NCBI GenBank assembly: GCA_011322515.1
Contig: DRMS01000322.1
Span: 1-29,148 of the forward strand
Origin: Leucothrix mucor
Lineage (GTDB): Bacteria > Pseudomonadota > Gammaproteobacteria > Thiotrichales > Thiotrichaceae
DNA: 29,148 bases
Reading direction: 5' to 3'
Shown here: piece after piece, positions 16,086 to 23,351 of the stretch
Position numbering within the stretch: position 1 is the stretch's first letter
Layout of the letters: the number at the start of each line of letters is the position of its first letter
The notes under the pieces: generated by a model
The model's input: the letters and a program-made list of their open reading frames with translations, nothing else
Told to the model about the DNA's origin: nothing
Database searches by the model: none
Translations under genes and position numbers: made by a program

Positions 16086-16997
16086 TTATACCCGTATAAA
16101 AAGTAAAGCTTTCAGCCCTTTATTCTGACTTTCACGATAGACTTTAGGTGGATTGACTACCTTGTCAAATATATAGCTAGGCGCATATAAACTCATATTG
16201 TCAATAATAAAGCCGATAGTTAAGTCAGGCGCATTCAAACAGAGTAATAAAATACTTTTATCGGCCATAAAATCATTTAGACGGCGCATGATTTTAGGGT
16301 AATCTCGATCTATCTGTACGCTTCCTTTTTGAAAGGTGGGTGGATCACAGACTAAAAGATCAAAAGGACCACGCTTTTTTAATCGCCCAAAAGACTTGAA
16401 GATATTGAGTTTTTCAAAACGAACCTTGTTGAGATCATGATGGTTTAAGCGATGATTCTCCCGACCAACGCTTAAAGCTGCACCACTCATATCAACATTC
16501 AGAACACTTGTAGCTCCACCTGTAATCGCCGATACTGAGAAGCCACATGTATAAGCAAATAAGTTTAATACACGCTTATTTTTAGCATGCTGCTCTAGCC
16601 AACTACGCCCATTACGCATATCTAAAAATAAACCTGTGTTGCGCGCGCGACCTAAGCTTATATGAAATTTATTCTGCCCTTCCAAGATAACAAGCTTTTG
16701 AATTTTCTCGCCTTGAATAATATCGATAGGTCCAGCAGAGAGATAACGATGTTGTAATTGAGCGCTTTTGCAGTTAGGAAGTAGTGACAAAAGATAATCA
16801 ACCAGTCGCTTAATTTCTTCTATTGGTTCTGGCTTATAGAGTGTAATCAATACGACAGGCGGCAACCAGTCAATGACTAAATGCTCTAAACCCGCAAAAG
16901 AATGACCACGCCCATGAAATAGACGCTGTGCCTGTCCTAGATCATGCTTATCTTTAGGTTTGTAAAGTTGCTTTGAAATGATTGGAATTGATAGCAT
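16086..16997 (-). CDS. RlmI-like class I SAM-dependent methyltransferase
   Basis: A class I methyltransferase of about 303 residues in the family that includes 23S rRNA cytosine methyltransferase RlmI and RlmK. Visible features are the SAM-binding motif VLNLFAYTCGFSVSAI, an acidic VDMSG after strand 2, and the motif IV CDPPTF. The substrate is not settled; rRNA is likely. The PUA domain of RlmI is not evident. Start chosen at 16997 (MLSIPIISKQ): a longer frame begins at 17051-17054, but those codons overlap a candidate promoter and a C9 tract and look non-coding. No good ribosome-binding site lies before either start. Confidence 0.78.
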   Translation of the reverse strand: MLSIPIISKQLYKPKDKHDLGQAQRLFHGRGHSFAGLEHLVIDWLPPVVLITLYKPEPIEEIKRLVDYLLSLLPNCKSAQLQHRYLSAGPIDIIQGEKIQKLVILEGQNKFHISLGRARNTGLFLDMRNGRSWLEQHAKNKRVLNLFAYTCGFSVSAITGGATSVLNVDMSGAALSVGRENHRLNHHDLNKVRFEKLNIFKSFGRLKKRGPFDLLVCDPPTFQKGSVQIDRDYPKIMRRLNDFMADKSILLLCLNAPDLTIGFIIDNMSLYAPSYIFDKVVNPPKVYRESQNKGLKALLFIRV

Positions 16998-17001
16998 AAA
17001 A

Positions 17002-17010
17002 GGGGGGGGG
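17002..17010. repeat. G9 homopolymer in the methyltransferase leader
   Basis: Nine G on the plus strand (C9 in the transcript), 4 bases before the chosen start codon and after the candidate promoter. Tracts of this length are prone to slippage. Confidence 0.8.
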
Positions 17011-17032
17011 CTCAAAACAGAAAAAACCACGG

Positions 17033-17061
17033 AATACACGGAGATAATCATCAAATGTCAA
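17033..17061 (-). promoter_or_regulatory. candidate promoter for the methyltransferase gene
   Basis: On the minus strand a perfect -35 TTGACA (17061-17056) is followed after 17 bp by TGTATT (17038-17033). Transcription would start near 17026, between this promoter and the ATG at 16997, putting the C9 tract in the 5' untranslated region. Confidence 0.45.
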
Positions 17062-17126
17062 CAGAGCCTAGTATTCATTATTCATTTTAAGAAAAAGGGA
17101 GGTGATGCTTTAGCTTCGCAACACCT

Positions 17127-17221
17127 CCGATGCCGTTAGGCGAGGCGGTTGGTATTTTGAAATAAACGCCTCGCCTCTCGCCTAACGGCATCGGAAGAAG
17201 GAGCGAGTCTAAAAGCTTACT
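17127..17221. repeat. palindromic repeat, family C, copy 1
   Basis: CCGATGCCGTTAGGCGAGGC (from 17127) pairs with the complementary sequence ending at 17194, a stem of about 28 bp with a small interruption. A tail GGAGCGAGTCTAAAAGCTTAC follows in part, and a related tail follows the second copy at 23022-23112. It lies between the rhodanese and methyltransferase genes and may act as a transcription terminator for the rhodanese gene. Confidence 0.8.
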
Positions 17222-17258
17222 TCCATGTATTCTGTATGTTCGGTGGTTAAAATATTTT

Positions 17259-17732
17259 TTAGGGATTATGCTTAGACAACTGCTCTTCACGAATAGGTGG
17301 CGTTAAAAAACCATCCGCCCAATCAGGGTCAACCGCTTCTCCTTTATCATTAATCAAGGGAAAGTCACTATCATTCCAGCCTTTGACACCTGTTTGCACG
17401 GAAACTATATTTTTATAGCCCATTAATTGCATGGTAAAAACAGCAGGGACGCTTCGATTGCCTGAACGACAGATTACTATGACGCGACGATCACGCGCTT
17501 TTACCAACTCTGGCTCAGTATCGGGATAATCCCAATCACAGGCGGTCTCTAAGATGCCGCGTGGAACATGAAGTGAGCCTTTGATATGACAGCGTTCAAA
17601 TTCTTTCGTTTCGCGTATATCGAGCAATAGAACATTAGGGTCATTTTCTAATATTTCTTCTAAATCCCAAGGATATATTTCATCAACCTGTTGGAGCATA
17701 TCCACAATGAGTTGCTTAAATGTTTTAGCCAT
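17259..17732 (-). CDS. single-domain rhodanese-like sulfurtransferase
   Basis: A 157-residue cytoplasmic rhodanese-fold protein. The active-site loop CRSGNRS starts at Cys88, the residue that would carry a persulfide. LLDIRETKEFERCHIKGSLHVP is the usual entry region of the fold, and TGVKGWNDSDFPL its end. A short basic/acidic extension precedes and follows the domain. It lies 30 bp after the narL-like gene and is probably the last gene of the dsrN-dsrR-narXL cluster, suggesting a role in cytoplasmic sulfur transfer. A ribosome-binding sequence AAGG lies about 10 bases upstream. A specific partner such as TusA or DsrE cannot be told from sequence. Confidence 0.88.
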   Translation of the reverse strand: MAKTFKQLIVDMLQQVDEIYPWDLEEILENDPNVLLLDIRETKEFERCHIKGSLHVPRGILETACDWDYPDTEPELVKARDRRVIVICRSGNRSVPAVFTMQLMGYKNIVSVQTGVKGWNDSDFPLINDKGEAVDPDWADGFLTPPIREEQLSKHNP

Positions 17733-17762
17733 ATATTTATAACCTTGATAATCTTGTAATTT

Positions 17763-18440
17763 TTATCTTGTTGAATAAACGAACTTGGTTTTCTTCACGC
17801 CATATTCAACGGCCATTACTGCGGCGGTAATACGCGAGCTAATATTTAATTTACGCAAAATGGCTTTTACATGTAGCTTTACTGTGCCGTCAGAAATACC
17901 TAAATTTCGCGCAATAACCTTGTTACTCTGCCCTTCTGCAAGCAAGGTTAATATTTCAAATTCACGCGGTGTTAAAGAAGAAAAAGGATTAACCTTTTCT
18001 TCTTTGGGTTTTATCCTCCCTTGTACTGCTTGCGCTAGTACGTGAGCAAGGTCTGGAGCGACAACGGTTTTACCATCGATAATATCTCGTAGCGCAACCA
18101 CTAACTCATCAGGTTCCATATCTTTTAATAGATACCCTTGCGCACCATTTTTTAAGGAACCTATCAAATCATCCTCAACACTACTGGTTGTTAGCATGGC
18201 AACAGGCAAATCTGGATGATCCTTTTTTAAGGATCGGAGTACGGTAATTCCATCCATATTGGGCATGCGCATATCAAGTAGCACGACATCAATATTGGGG
18301 TCTAATGCAGATGCCACTTTTAGACCTTCATCTCCACTACCAACAGAAGCGACGACCTTGATCCCTCGACGGGTTAATAAATCCTCTAAACCAGCACGAA
18401 ATAGGGTGTGATCATCAATTAATAAGACTTTCTCATTCAT
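17763..18440 (-). CDS. NarL-family response regulator
   Basis: A 225-residue response regulator with an N-terminal receiver domain (phospho-acceptor Asp56 in VVLLDMRMPNMDG, acidic pair Asp9/Asp10, Lys at LLKDMEPDE) and a C-terminal LuxR-type helix-turn-helix (LTPREFEILTLLAEGQSNKVI, then GTVKLHVKAILRKL). It is very similar to NarL/UhpA-type regulators. Its start overlaps the stop of the sensor kinase by four bases (ATGA), so the two are translationally coupled. Targets are unknown. Position after dsrN and dsrR suggests sulfur or redox genes as well as, or instead of, nitrate genes. Confidence 0.93.
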   Translation of the reverse strand: MNEKVLLIDDHTLFRAGLEDLLTRRGIKVVASVGSGDEGLKVASALDPNIDVVLLDMRMPNMDGITVLRSLKKDHPDLPVAMLTTSSVEDDLIGSLKNGAQGYLLKDMEPDELVVALRDIIDGKTVVAPDLAHVLAQAVQGRIKPKEEKVNPFSSLTPREFEILTLLAEGQSNKVIARNLGISDGTVKLHVKAILRKLNISSRITAAVMAVEYGVKKTKFVYSTR

Positions 18441-20182
18441 AAAATATTATCCTGCGTCGTGATGATTTTATCATCATTAAAAACACGACTAATGGGGGTA
18501 TTTAAAGTAGCGGCTTGTTCTGTTACCTGAAAGGCGAGCTGTACCAGTGTACCCTCCCCATCTCCAGATTCAAAATGAATCTCACCATTAATTCTTGCTG
18601 CGCGCTCTTGTATAATAGATAAACCAAGATGCTCACCTGCTGCTTCATCGGGCTGATGACTATCATCTGTTATACCAATGCCATCATCCTCGATGAGGAC
18701 GCTACATTCACCCTCTTCTGAGCTACGCATGAGTACTCTGACGGTCTCTGCTTGACTATGTTTTCGAATATTTACCAAGGACTCTTGGACAATACGCACC
18801 ACCTCAATTTCAGTATCTCGGGATAAATCACCTAGTTCCCAGTTATGATAGAAAAACACTTCCAGTTTGGTATCACGGCGGAAACGCTCTATCACCCGTT
18901 CTACAGAGCGCACCACCCCTTTACCATCGACAGGCGCCCTAAAATGGGTGATTAAACTACGTAATTCAAGATAAGCATCATCAATACTATTTTCCAAGCC
19001 TTCCAATTCTTCCCAAATAGCGGACTCATCACCTGCATTCATGGTGTCATCGAATAGGCGTATTTTATAGCGTAGGATTGCTAGTGTTTGTGCTAAAGAA
19101 TCATGCAATTCATGCGCCATCCGTGTGCGCTCTTTAATAATCGAGAGCAAACGCGCATCATCTTCAACACTGGCTTTTTCTATTGCCATCCCCAAATGCT
19201 GACCGATACTAATCAGTAGCTCATGCTCTCCTTCCATTTCACGGTGATCTTCACGACGCACAAAAAGATTGTACACGCCTAACGTTTTGCCTCGATACTG
19301 TAATGGAATTGCTAACATTTCGATATTATCGGTATCAAAAAATGTTTCACCAATTAGCTTGCCACACATTCTGACATCAGCACGCACTTGAATATTGCCA
19401 TCGACTGCTGCTTTTCCACAGAGGCAATCAGGTTGAGGCAACACATCTTCCTTAGCGATCACTTCATCTGACAAACCAATACTCGCCACTAAGCGCATTT
19501 GATCGTTATTATCCAATAAACGAACCGTTGCTGCTTCAGCTTTAACAACCCCTGTTAAGGTGTATAAAAACTGTTGTAATAAATCTTCAAGATTTTGCGA
19601 TTGATTAATGCAAGAGGCAACTTCATAGAGCACACTAAGATAGTGCTTTTTTTGTTTGATATATTCGGTCTGGCGCAGTAAACGCTTTTGTTGTACGCGA
19701 GCCAGCGCTTCGTAATCATCTGAAATGCAATTAATATGATTGCGAATACTCAATGAGGGACAACGAGTGGAGTATAGCTGCATACGGCTGGACAGCTCCC
19801 CTTTTAATAAGTTATCAGCCCATTCAGAAAGATCCTTACCAAAACGATTAAACTCACGCCAAATCCAATACAGCAGTAATAATAAAAATAGCAGTCCCGC
19901 CCCTGCAAACAACCAGAGTACCGTCATTAACGGGACAAACCAGTTTGTTTGCATGCCAATATCAACCGACCAGAAATAAACAAAGCCGATGACCAAAAAG
20001 ACAAAAACTAGACTTGCCAGAACAATACTGGCTAACCATGGAAGGCTAGTCCCTCTGCTTGACTCTGCCAACACCTCCGCATTTTCTGTTTTCCATTTGG
20101 CAATATTTCCAGACAGATTTTTGCCCTTATTCTTCCATGAAGGAAGCGTCTCAAGTACTGCTTTTAGGGGAACACTAGGCAT
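18437..20182 (-). CDS. NarX-like sensor histidine kinase without periplasmic domain
   Basis: A 581-residue membrane histidine kinase of the NarX/HisKA_3 class. Two membrane segments (about 50-71 and 82-107) are joined by only about 10 residues, so the periplasmic nitrate-binding domain and P-box of true NarX are missing. A HAMP-like region and coiled coil (110-185) lead to a GAF domain (about 190-338) with Cys253, Cys255 and Cys273 (PDCLCGKA, VRMCGKL). The dimerisation helix holds His360 (MAHELHDSLAQTL), followed by an HATPase domain (QESLVNIRKHSQ, EDDGIGI). Signals are probably internal, such as redox, a metal or Fe-S. It starts 14 bp after dsrR and overlaps the narL-like gene. The long cytoplasmic N-terminus (about 48 residues) is unusual. 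Confidence 0.88.
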   Translation of the reverse strand: MPSVPLKAVLETLPSWKNKGKNLSGNIAKWKTENAEVLAESSRGTSLPWLASIVLASLVFVFLVIGFVYFWSVDIGMQTNWFVPLMTVLWLFAGAGLLFLLLLLYWIWREFNRFGKDLSEWADNLLKGELSSRMQLYSTRCPSLSIRNHINCISDDYEALARVQQKRLLRQTEYIKQKKHYLSVLYEVASCINQSQNLEDLLQQFLYTLTGVVKAEAATVRLLDNNDQMRLVASIGLSDEVIAKEDVLPQPDCLCGKAAVDGNIQVRADVRMCGKLIGETFFDTDNIEMLAIPLQYRGKTLGVYNLFVRREDHREMEGEHELLISIGQHLGMAIEKASVEDDARLLSIIKERTRMAHELHDSLAQTLAILRYKIRLFDDTMNAGDESAIWEELEGLENSIDDAYLELRSLITHFRAPVDGKGVVRSVERVIERFRRDTKLEVFFYHNWELGDLSRDTEIEVVRIVQESLVNIRKHSQAETVRVLMRSSEEGECSVLIEDDGIGITDDSHQPDEAAGEHLGLSIIQERAARINGEIHFESGDGEGTLVQLAFQVTEQAATLNTPISRVFNDDKIITTQDNIL

Positions 20183-20196
20183 GGGGATTTTACCGC

Positions 20197-20508
20197 TTAT
20201 TCTTGAGGGGCTTTATAGTTTGGATCATTTGGATTCATAAACACAAATTCCATTGTGCCATCCAGCTCGATATAGTCAATCATCATTCCATCGACTAAAC
20301 TGGCTGATCCTGCATCAACAACAAGCTTGACTCCCTCTGATACAAAATGAGCATCACCATATTTTTTACTATCATCAAACCCCATTTGATAGTGAAACTC
20401 TCCTGCTTCATTTTTCTCAACGGCTACCCGTAAAGGTTGTCCTTCCACATCCGTTTCTGTCAGCGACACTTTGATCTGTGCGGCGGCTTCTGGTGAAACT
20501 GTAAACAT
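20197..20508 (-). CDS. dsrR: DsrR: IscA-like protein lacking cysteines
   Basis: A 103-residue protein with the A-type (IscA/HesB) fold pattern: an FTVSPEAAAQI start, GMMIDYIE and a C-terminal FMNPNDPNYKAP. It contains no cysteine at all, whereas Fe-S carriers of this family need three. This is the hallmark of DsrR, which in Allochromatium vinosum lies beside dsrN in the dsr operon and is known to affect sulfur oxidation without binding Fe-S. AAGGAG precedes the ATG. It follows dsrN by 69 bp and precedes the narX-like gene by 14 bp. The alternative is some other HesB-like protein; the dsrN neighbour argues against this. Confidence 0.8.
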   Translation of the reverse strand: MFTVSPEAAAQIKVSLTETDVEGQPLRVAVEKNEAGEFHYQMGFDDSKKYGDAHFVSEGVKLVVDAGSASLVDGMMIDYIELDGTMEFVFMNPNDPNYKAPQE

Positions 20509-20577
20509 AATTTACTCCTTACTATTAAAAATATTTTTCACTAAAATGCAAAGTATTTTAGGCTACCCATTTGAAGA

Positions 20578-21969
20578 TTAATTTTTTGTCGATTTAATAA
20601 AATCCACAAAATGCTTTGCCCAATGATAGCGTTTGGTATCACGCATATGCGTATAGGATGCTAATAAGTTTTTATATACCCAACCATCTTCACTGCCTGT
20701 TATTCCTGTGCCTCTTAGGACACGAAAGGCAAATTTACCTTTTTTGTTTAAATTATCCAGCTTTGAATAGTGAAACTCATGCGCAGCTATTAGCTCGCCC
20801 TGTGGATGAGTACCCCACAGCATATGCGCTGTTTCTTCGAGTTTAACGTAGCCTCTACCCTGTGGCTTTTCATGCATAATGGTGTCGGCTGGGATAATAC
20901 CTACCATATCTAGTGTTTTATCCTTCCAGCTTAAACTTTCCGATAGATACATCAAGCCACCACACTCTGCGTAAGTTGGCAGACCTGCCTCAATAAGATC
21001 GTATATTTCCTGACGTAGACTGGTGTTTGCTGACAGTTTCTCCATATGTGTTTCAGGGAAGCCCCCCCCTATAAATAATCCATCTAAATCTTTAGGCAAA
21101 TGTGCGTCGTTGAGAGTATTGATGGTAATCAGTTCTGCACCTTGTGCTTGCAACGCCTCTAAGTCATCTTGATAATAAAAACCAAAAGCGGAGTCTTTGC
21201 AGATACCAATACGCAATTTATCAGATTGGATAAGCTCCACAGCATCTTTCACTATGATTTCCTTATTTTCTGGTACCATAACACTTGGCGCCGTCTTCGC
21301 AATTGACAAAACGCTATCTAAATCGACTTGTTGCGCGATTAATGAGGCTATATTAGTAATTTTTTCAGTTGCCAACTCACTTTCATTAATCGGCATTAAA
21401 CCAAGGTGACGCTCTACCAATACTAAATCATTATGTTTATGCACTGCGCCCAAAACAGGCACATCAGTATACGCCTCAACAACACCACGCAATTTACGTT
21501 CATGCCGTGCGCCACCGACCATATTAAAAATCACACCTGCAATCTTTATCGTTGGATCAAACTGCTGATAGCCTAGCAATAATGGCGCAACGCCACGCGT
21601 AACGCCGCGCGTATCAATAACTAACACCACAGGCGTAGCTAACAACTTAACAATCGCCGCATTACTATCAGTGCCATCCACTTTTACCCCATCATATAAA
21701 CCCTTATTTCCCTCTATAATAGAAATATCAGCCCCTTCTGAGTGATGACTGACTTTAGTAAGAATTTCCTCATCTGTCATGGTGTTAAAGTCAAGGTTAT
21801 AACAACGACCATGACTCGCCTTCGCCAACCATAGCGGGTCAATATAGTCAGGACCTTTTTTAAAGGACTGTACTTTCAGCCCTCTATTATGCAAAGCAGT
21901 GCATAAGCCCAAAGAGAGAGTTGTTTTACCTGATGATTTATGAGCTGCGGAAATATAGATGCTAGACAT
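20578..21969 (-). CDS. dsrN: DsrN: CbiA-like siroheme amidase (cobyrinate diamide synthase family)
   Basis: A 463-residue ATP- and glutamine-dependent amidotransferase of the CbiA/CobB family. Residues 1-200 are the ATP-grasping synthetase half (P-loop HKSSGKTT, 10-17; IIEGNKGLYDG). Residues 250-460 are the class I glutaminase half (Cys336 in YAECGGLMYLSE, His in AHEFHYS). In dsr operons this protein, DsrN, is thought to amidate siroheme for sulfite reductase. No cobalamin genes are nearby and dsrR follows, so DsrN is preferred over a cobalamin role. No strong ribosome-binding site lies before the ATG. The first gene of the cluster is preceded by repeats; dsrA, dsrB and other dsr genes are not in the window. 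Confidence 0.82.
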   Translation of the reverse strand: MSSIYISAAHKSSGKTTLSLGLCTALHNRGLKVQSFKKGPDYIDPLWLAKASHGRCYNLDFNTMTDEEILTKVSHHSEGADISIIEGNKGLYDGVKVDGTDSNAAIVKLLATPVVLVIDTRGVTRGVAPLLLGYQQFDPTIKIAGVIFNMVGGARHERKLRGVVEAYTDVPVLGAVHKHNDLVLVERHLGLMPINESELATEKITNIASLIAQQVDLDSVLSIAKTAPSVMVPENKEIIVKDAVELIQSDKLRIGICKDSAFGFYYQDDLEALQAQGAELITINTLNDAHLPKDLDGLFIGGGFPETHMEKLSANTSLRQEIYDLIEAGLPTYAECGGLMYLSESLSWKDKTLDMVGIIPADTIMHEKPQGRGYVKLEETAHMLWGTHPQGELIAAHEFHYSKLDNLNKKGKFAFRVLRGTGITGSEDGWVYKNLLASYTHMRDTKRYHWAKHFVDFIKSTKN

Positions 21970-22478
21970 GGTGGAATATAGTTAAGTGGGGATATGACGG
22001 AGTATGTTTTAAGATCTATAAAACATCAAGCTTACGGCTTTTTAAATCGAAAAAAAGGGGAGGGTCGTCCAAACACCTTGAATTAGTTTACAAGGTGTTA
22101 AAAATTTTGCATTCGCTATTCAAATTCACAGTGAATTGATTCCAAAGCAAAGATTATGGGCAGCGATATAACTTTGTTGGAGATCTCGTTGGCTAAGCAA
22201 GATCCCTAATAAACACACCTCGGGGATGATGAGTAGTTGGTAACTAAGGAACGTGCGCGAAACAACTTCCCGATCTCTAACTTGCTTTTTTATCCCAGCT
22301 TGGATGATCTTATTCGTTGCATAGAGTGACTATGCGCCTCATGAGCTCATCTAATCTGAAATAAAAATTCTGCGTTAGAACTTCGGGAGGTTATTCCAGG
22401 CACGTTCCTAACTATGAAGAATGCCAAAGTATGCTATTATTTTGTGGCTTTTTTAATTTCACTTACCAAGGGAAGATT
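21970..22478. other. intergenic region between dsrN and the lipoprotein gene
   Basis: Holds an inverted repeat AACACCTTG (22072-22080) with CAAGGTGTT (22091-22099), and a 160-bp repeat (family D, listed separately). No gene is seen. A cluster promoter for dsrN should lie here on the minus strand, but I could not find a convincing one. Confidence 0.6.
22248..22408. repeat. 160-bp palindromic repeat, family D, copy 1
   Basis: Termini GGAACGTGC and GCACGTTCC are perfect complements. Further inside, CTTCCCGA and TCGGGAGG-type arms and CTAAC/GTTAG pair, and a mini-hairpin GCATAG-agtga-CTATGC lies in the middle. Copy 2 is at 22862-23023; by eye the two are about 85 percent identical. Confidence 0.9.
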
Positions 22479-22820
22479 ATGAAAATTCGCAATTTATTAC
22501 TTGTAGCCATCGTTGCAAGCTTATCCGTTGCCTGTACTCAAGAAACACAAAATAAATTTGGACGTGCGATAAATAACTGGACAGGAACAGATGGTGTATT
22601 AGAAGTATATGCTGGCAATAAGCTGGTGAGACGTTTTATGAAAATAGATAAGCTGTCAACGGCTGTTGGAACGACTAGTGATAAAGATCGTCCTTATCGT
22701 TATGGTTACGGGGTTTTAGATAGCAACCTTAACGGCAAAGTAGATAAAGGTGAAAAGAAGGTTTATTTTGAAGTGAGTGATTACTCTACGCCTTATATTT
22801 TCTTTGAAAACCCCAATTAA
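22479..22820 (+). CDS. small lipoprotein with an EF-hand-like loop
   Basis: A 113-residue predicted lipoprotein of unknown function. The signal peptide KIRNLLLVAIVASLSVAC gives lipobox SVAC with Cys at about position 19. The mature part has a DSNLNGKVDKGE segment with the Asp-x-Asn-x-Asn spacing and final Glu of an EF-hand/dockerin calcium loop. Start at 22479 is set by AGGGAAG just upstream; the 16 codons before it in the same frame have no binding site. It is a single gene between two 160-bp repeats and ends in a hairpin terminator that overlaps its stop codon. No family was recognised. Confidence 0.82.
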   Translation: MKIRNLLLVAIVASLSVACTQETQNKFGRAINNWTGTDGVLEVYAGNKLVRRFMKIDKLSTAVGTTSDKDRPYRYGYGVLDSNLNGKVDKGEKKVYFEVSDYSTPYIFFENPN

Positions 22821-22842
22821 AACGGATTGATCAATCCGTTTT
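22819..22842 (+). terminator. hairpin terminator of the lipoprotein gene
   Basis: A 24-bp perfect palindrome with arms AAAACGGATTGA and TCAATCCGTTTT, starting in the TAA stop codon, followed by an A-rich stretch. It would work in both directions. Confidence 0.75.
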
Positions 22843-22861
22843 AAAAATGGGCTATCAACTT

Positions 22862-23023
22862 AGGAACGAGCACGCAACAACCTCCTCATCTCTAGCTTGC
22901 TTTTTTATCCCAGCTTGGATGATCTCATTCGTTGCGTAGAGTGACTATGCGCCTTATCAGTTCATCCCATCTGAAATAAAAATTCTGCGTTAGAACTTCG
23001 GGAAGTTATTCCGTGCTCGTTCC
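22862..23023. repeat. 160-bp palindromic repeat, family D, copy 2
   Basis: Same organisation as copy 1. Termini are GGAACGAGC and GCTCGTTCC, so the T-to-A change in one end is matched by the A-to-T change in the other. The preceding GGGCTATCAACTTA resembles the outer end of family A. Its right end abuts, and shares two bases with, a family C element. Confidence 0.9.
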
Positions 23024-23112
23024 GATGCCGTTAGGCGAGGCGGTTTTTCTTGGCACATAAGCCATCTATTTCACCTAACGCTATCGGAGGAGTAGTGAGT
23101 CTGAAGGCTCAC
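23022..23112. repeat. palindromic repeat, family C, copy 2
   Basis: CCGATGCCGTTAGGCGAGGC matches copy 1 at 17127. The right arm (CACCTAACGCTATCGG to 23087) is more decayed, and the tail GAGTCTGAAGGCTCAC parallels the copy 1 tail. It directly follows the family D copy. Confidence 0.75.
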
Positions 23113-23181
23113 TTTCTCTTCAATTAAGTGGGAAATGTAATCATAAGATAAATCTTACACTCCTTCACAATAGAAAGTGTG

Positions 23182-23316
23182 ATTACCAATTTAAGGCGGG
23201 ACAGTTAATGTTTCTGCCTATTTACCCGCACCCTTCGACAAGCTAGTTCCCTGAGCTTGTCGAAGGGTGCGGGTTGTTTGCTATGACTTTACTTGTCCCA
23301 CCTTAAGTTGGTAGCC
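23182..23316. repeat. MITE-like family A copy
   Basis: Left terminal repeat ATTACCAATTTAAGGCGGG, arm GTTAATGTTTCTGCCTATTT, core CCCTTCGACAAGCTAG...CTGAGCTTGTCGAAGGG, and right end CTTAAGTTGGTAGCC at 23316. The core loop is about 10 bases shorter than in the 14184 copy. It lies downstream of hflD. Confidence 0.88.
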
Positions 23317-23351
23317 AAAAGTGTCAACTATGAAATAAAGGATGTCCAAAT

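Noticed and set aside
17763..20182. True nitrate sensor pair NarX-NarL.
   Set aside because: The kinase lacks the periplasmic nitrate-binding domain and no nar genes are in the window, so the specific gene names are withheld.
20578..21969. CbiA/CobB of cobalamin synthesis.
   Set aside because: The family fits, but no cobalamin genes are near and a DsrR-like gene follows directly, so DsrN is preferred. Not fully excluded.
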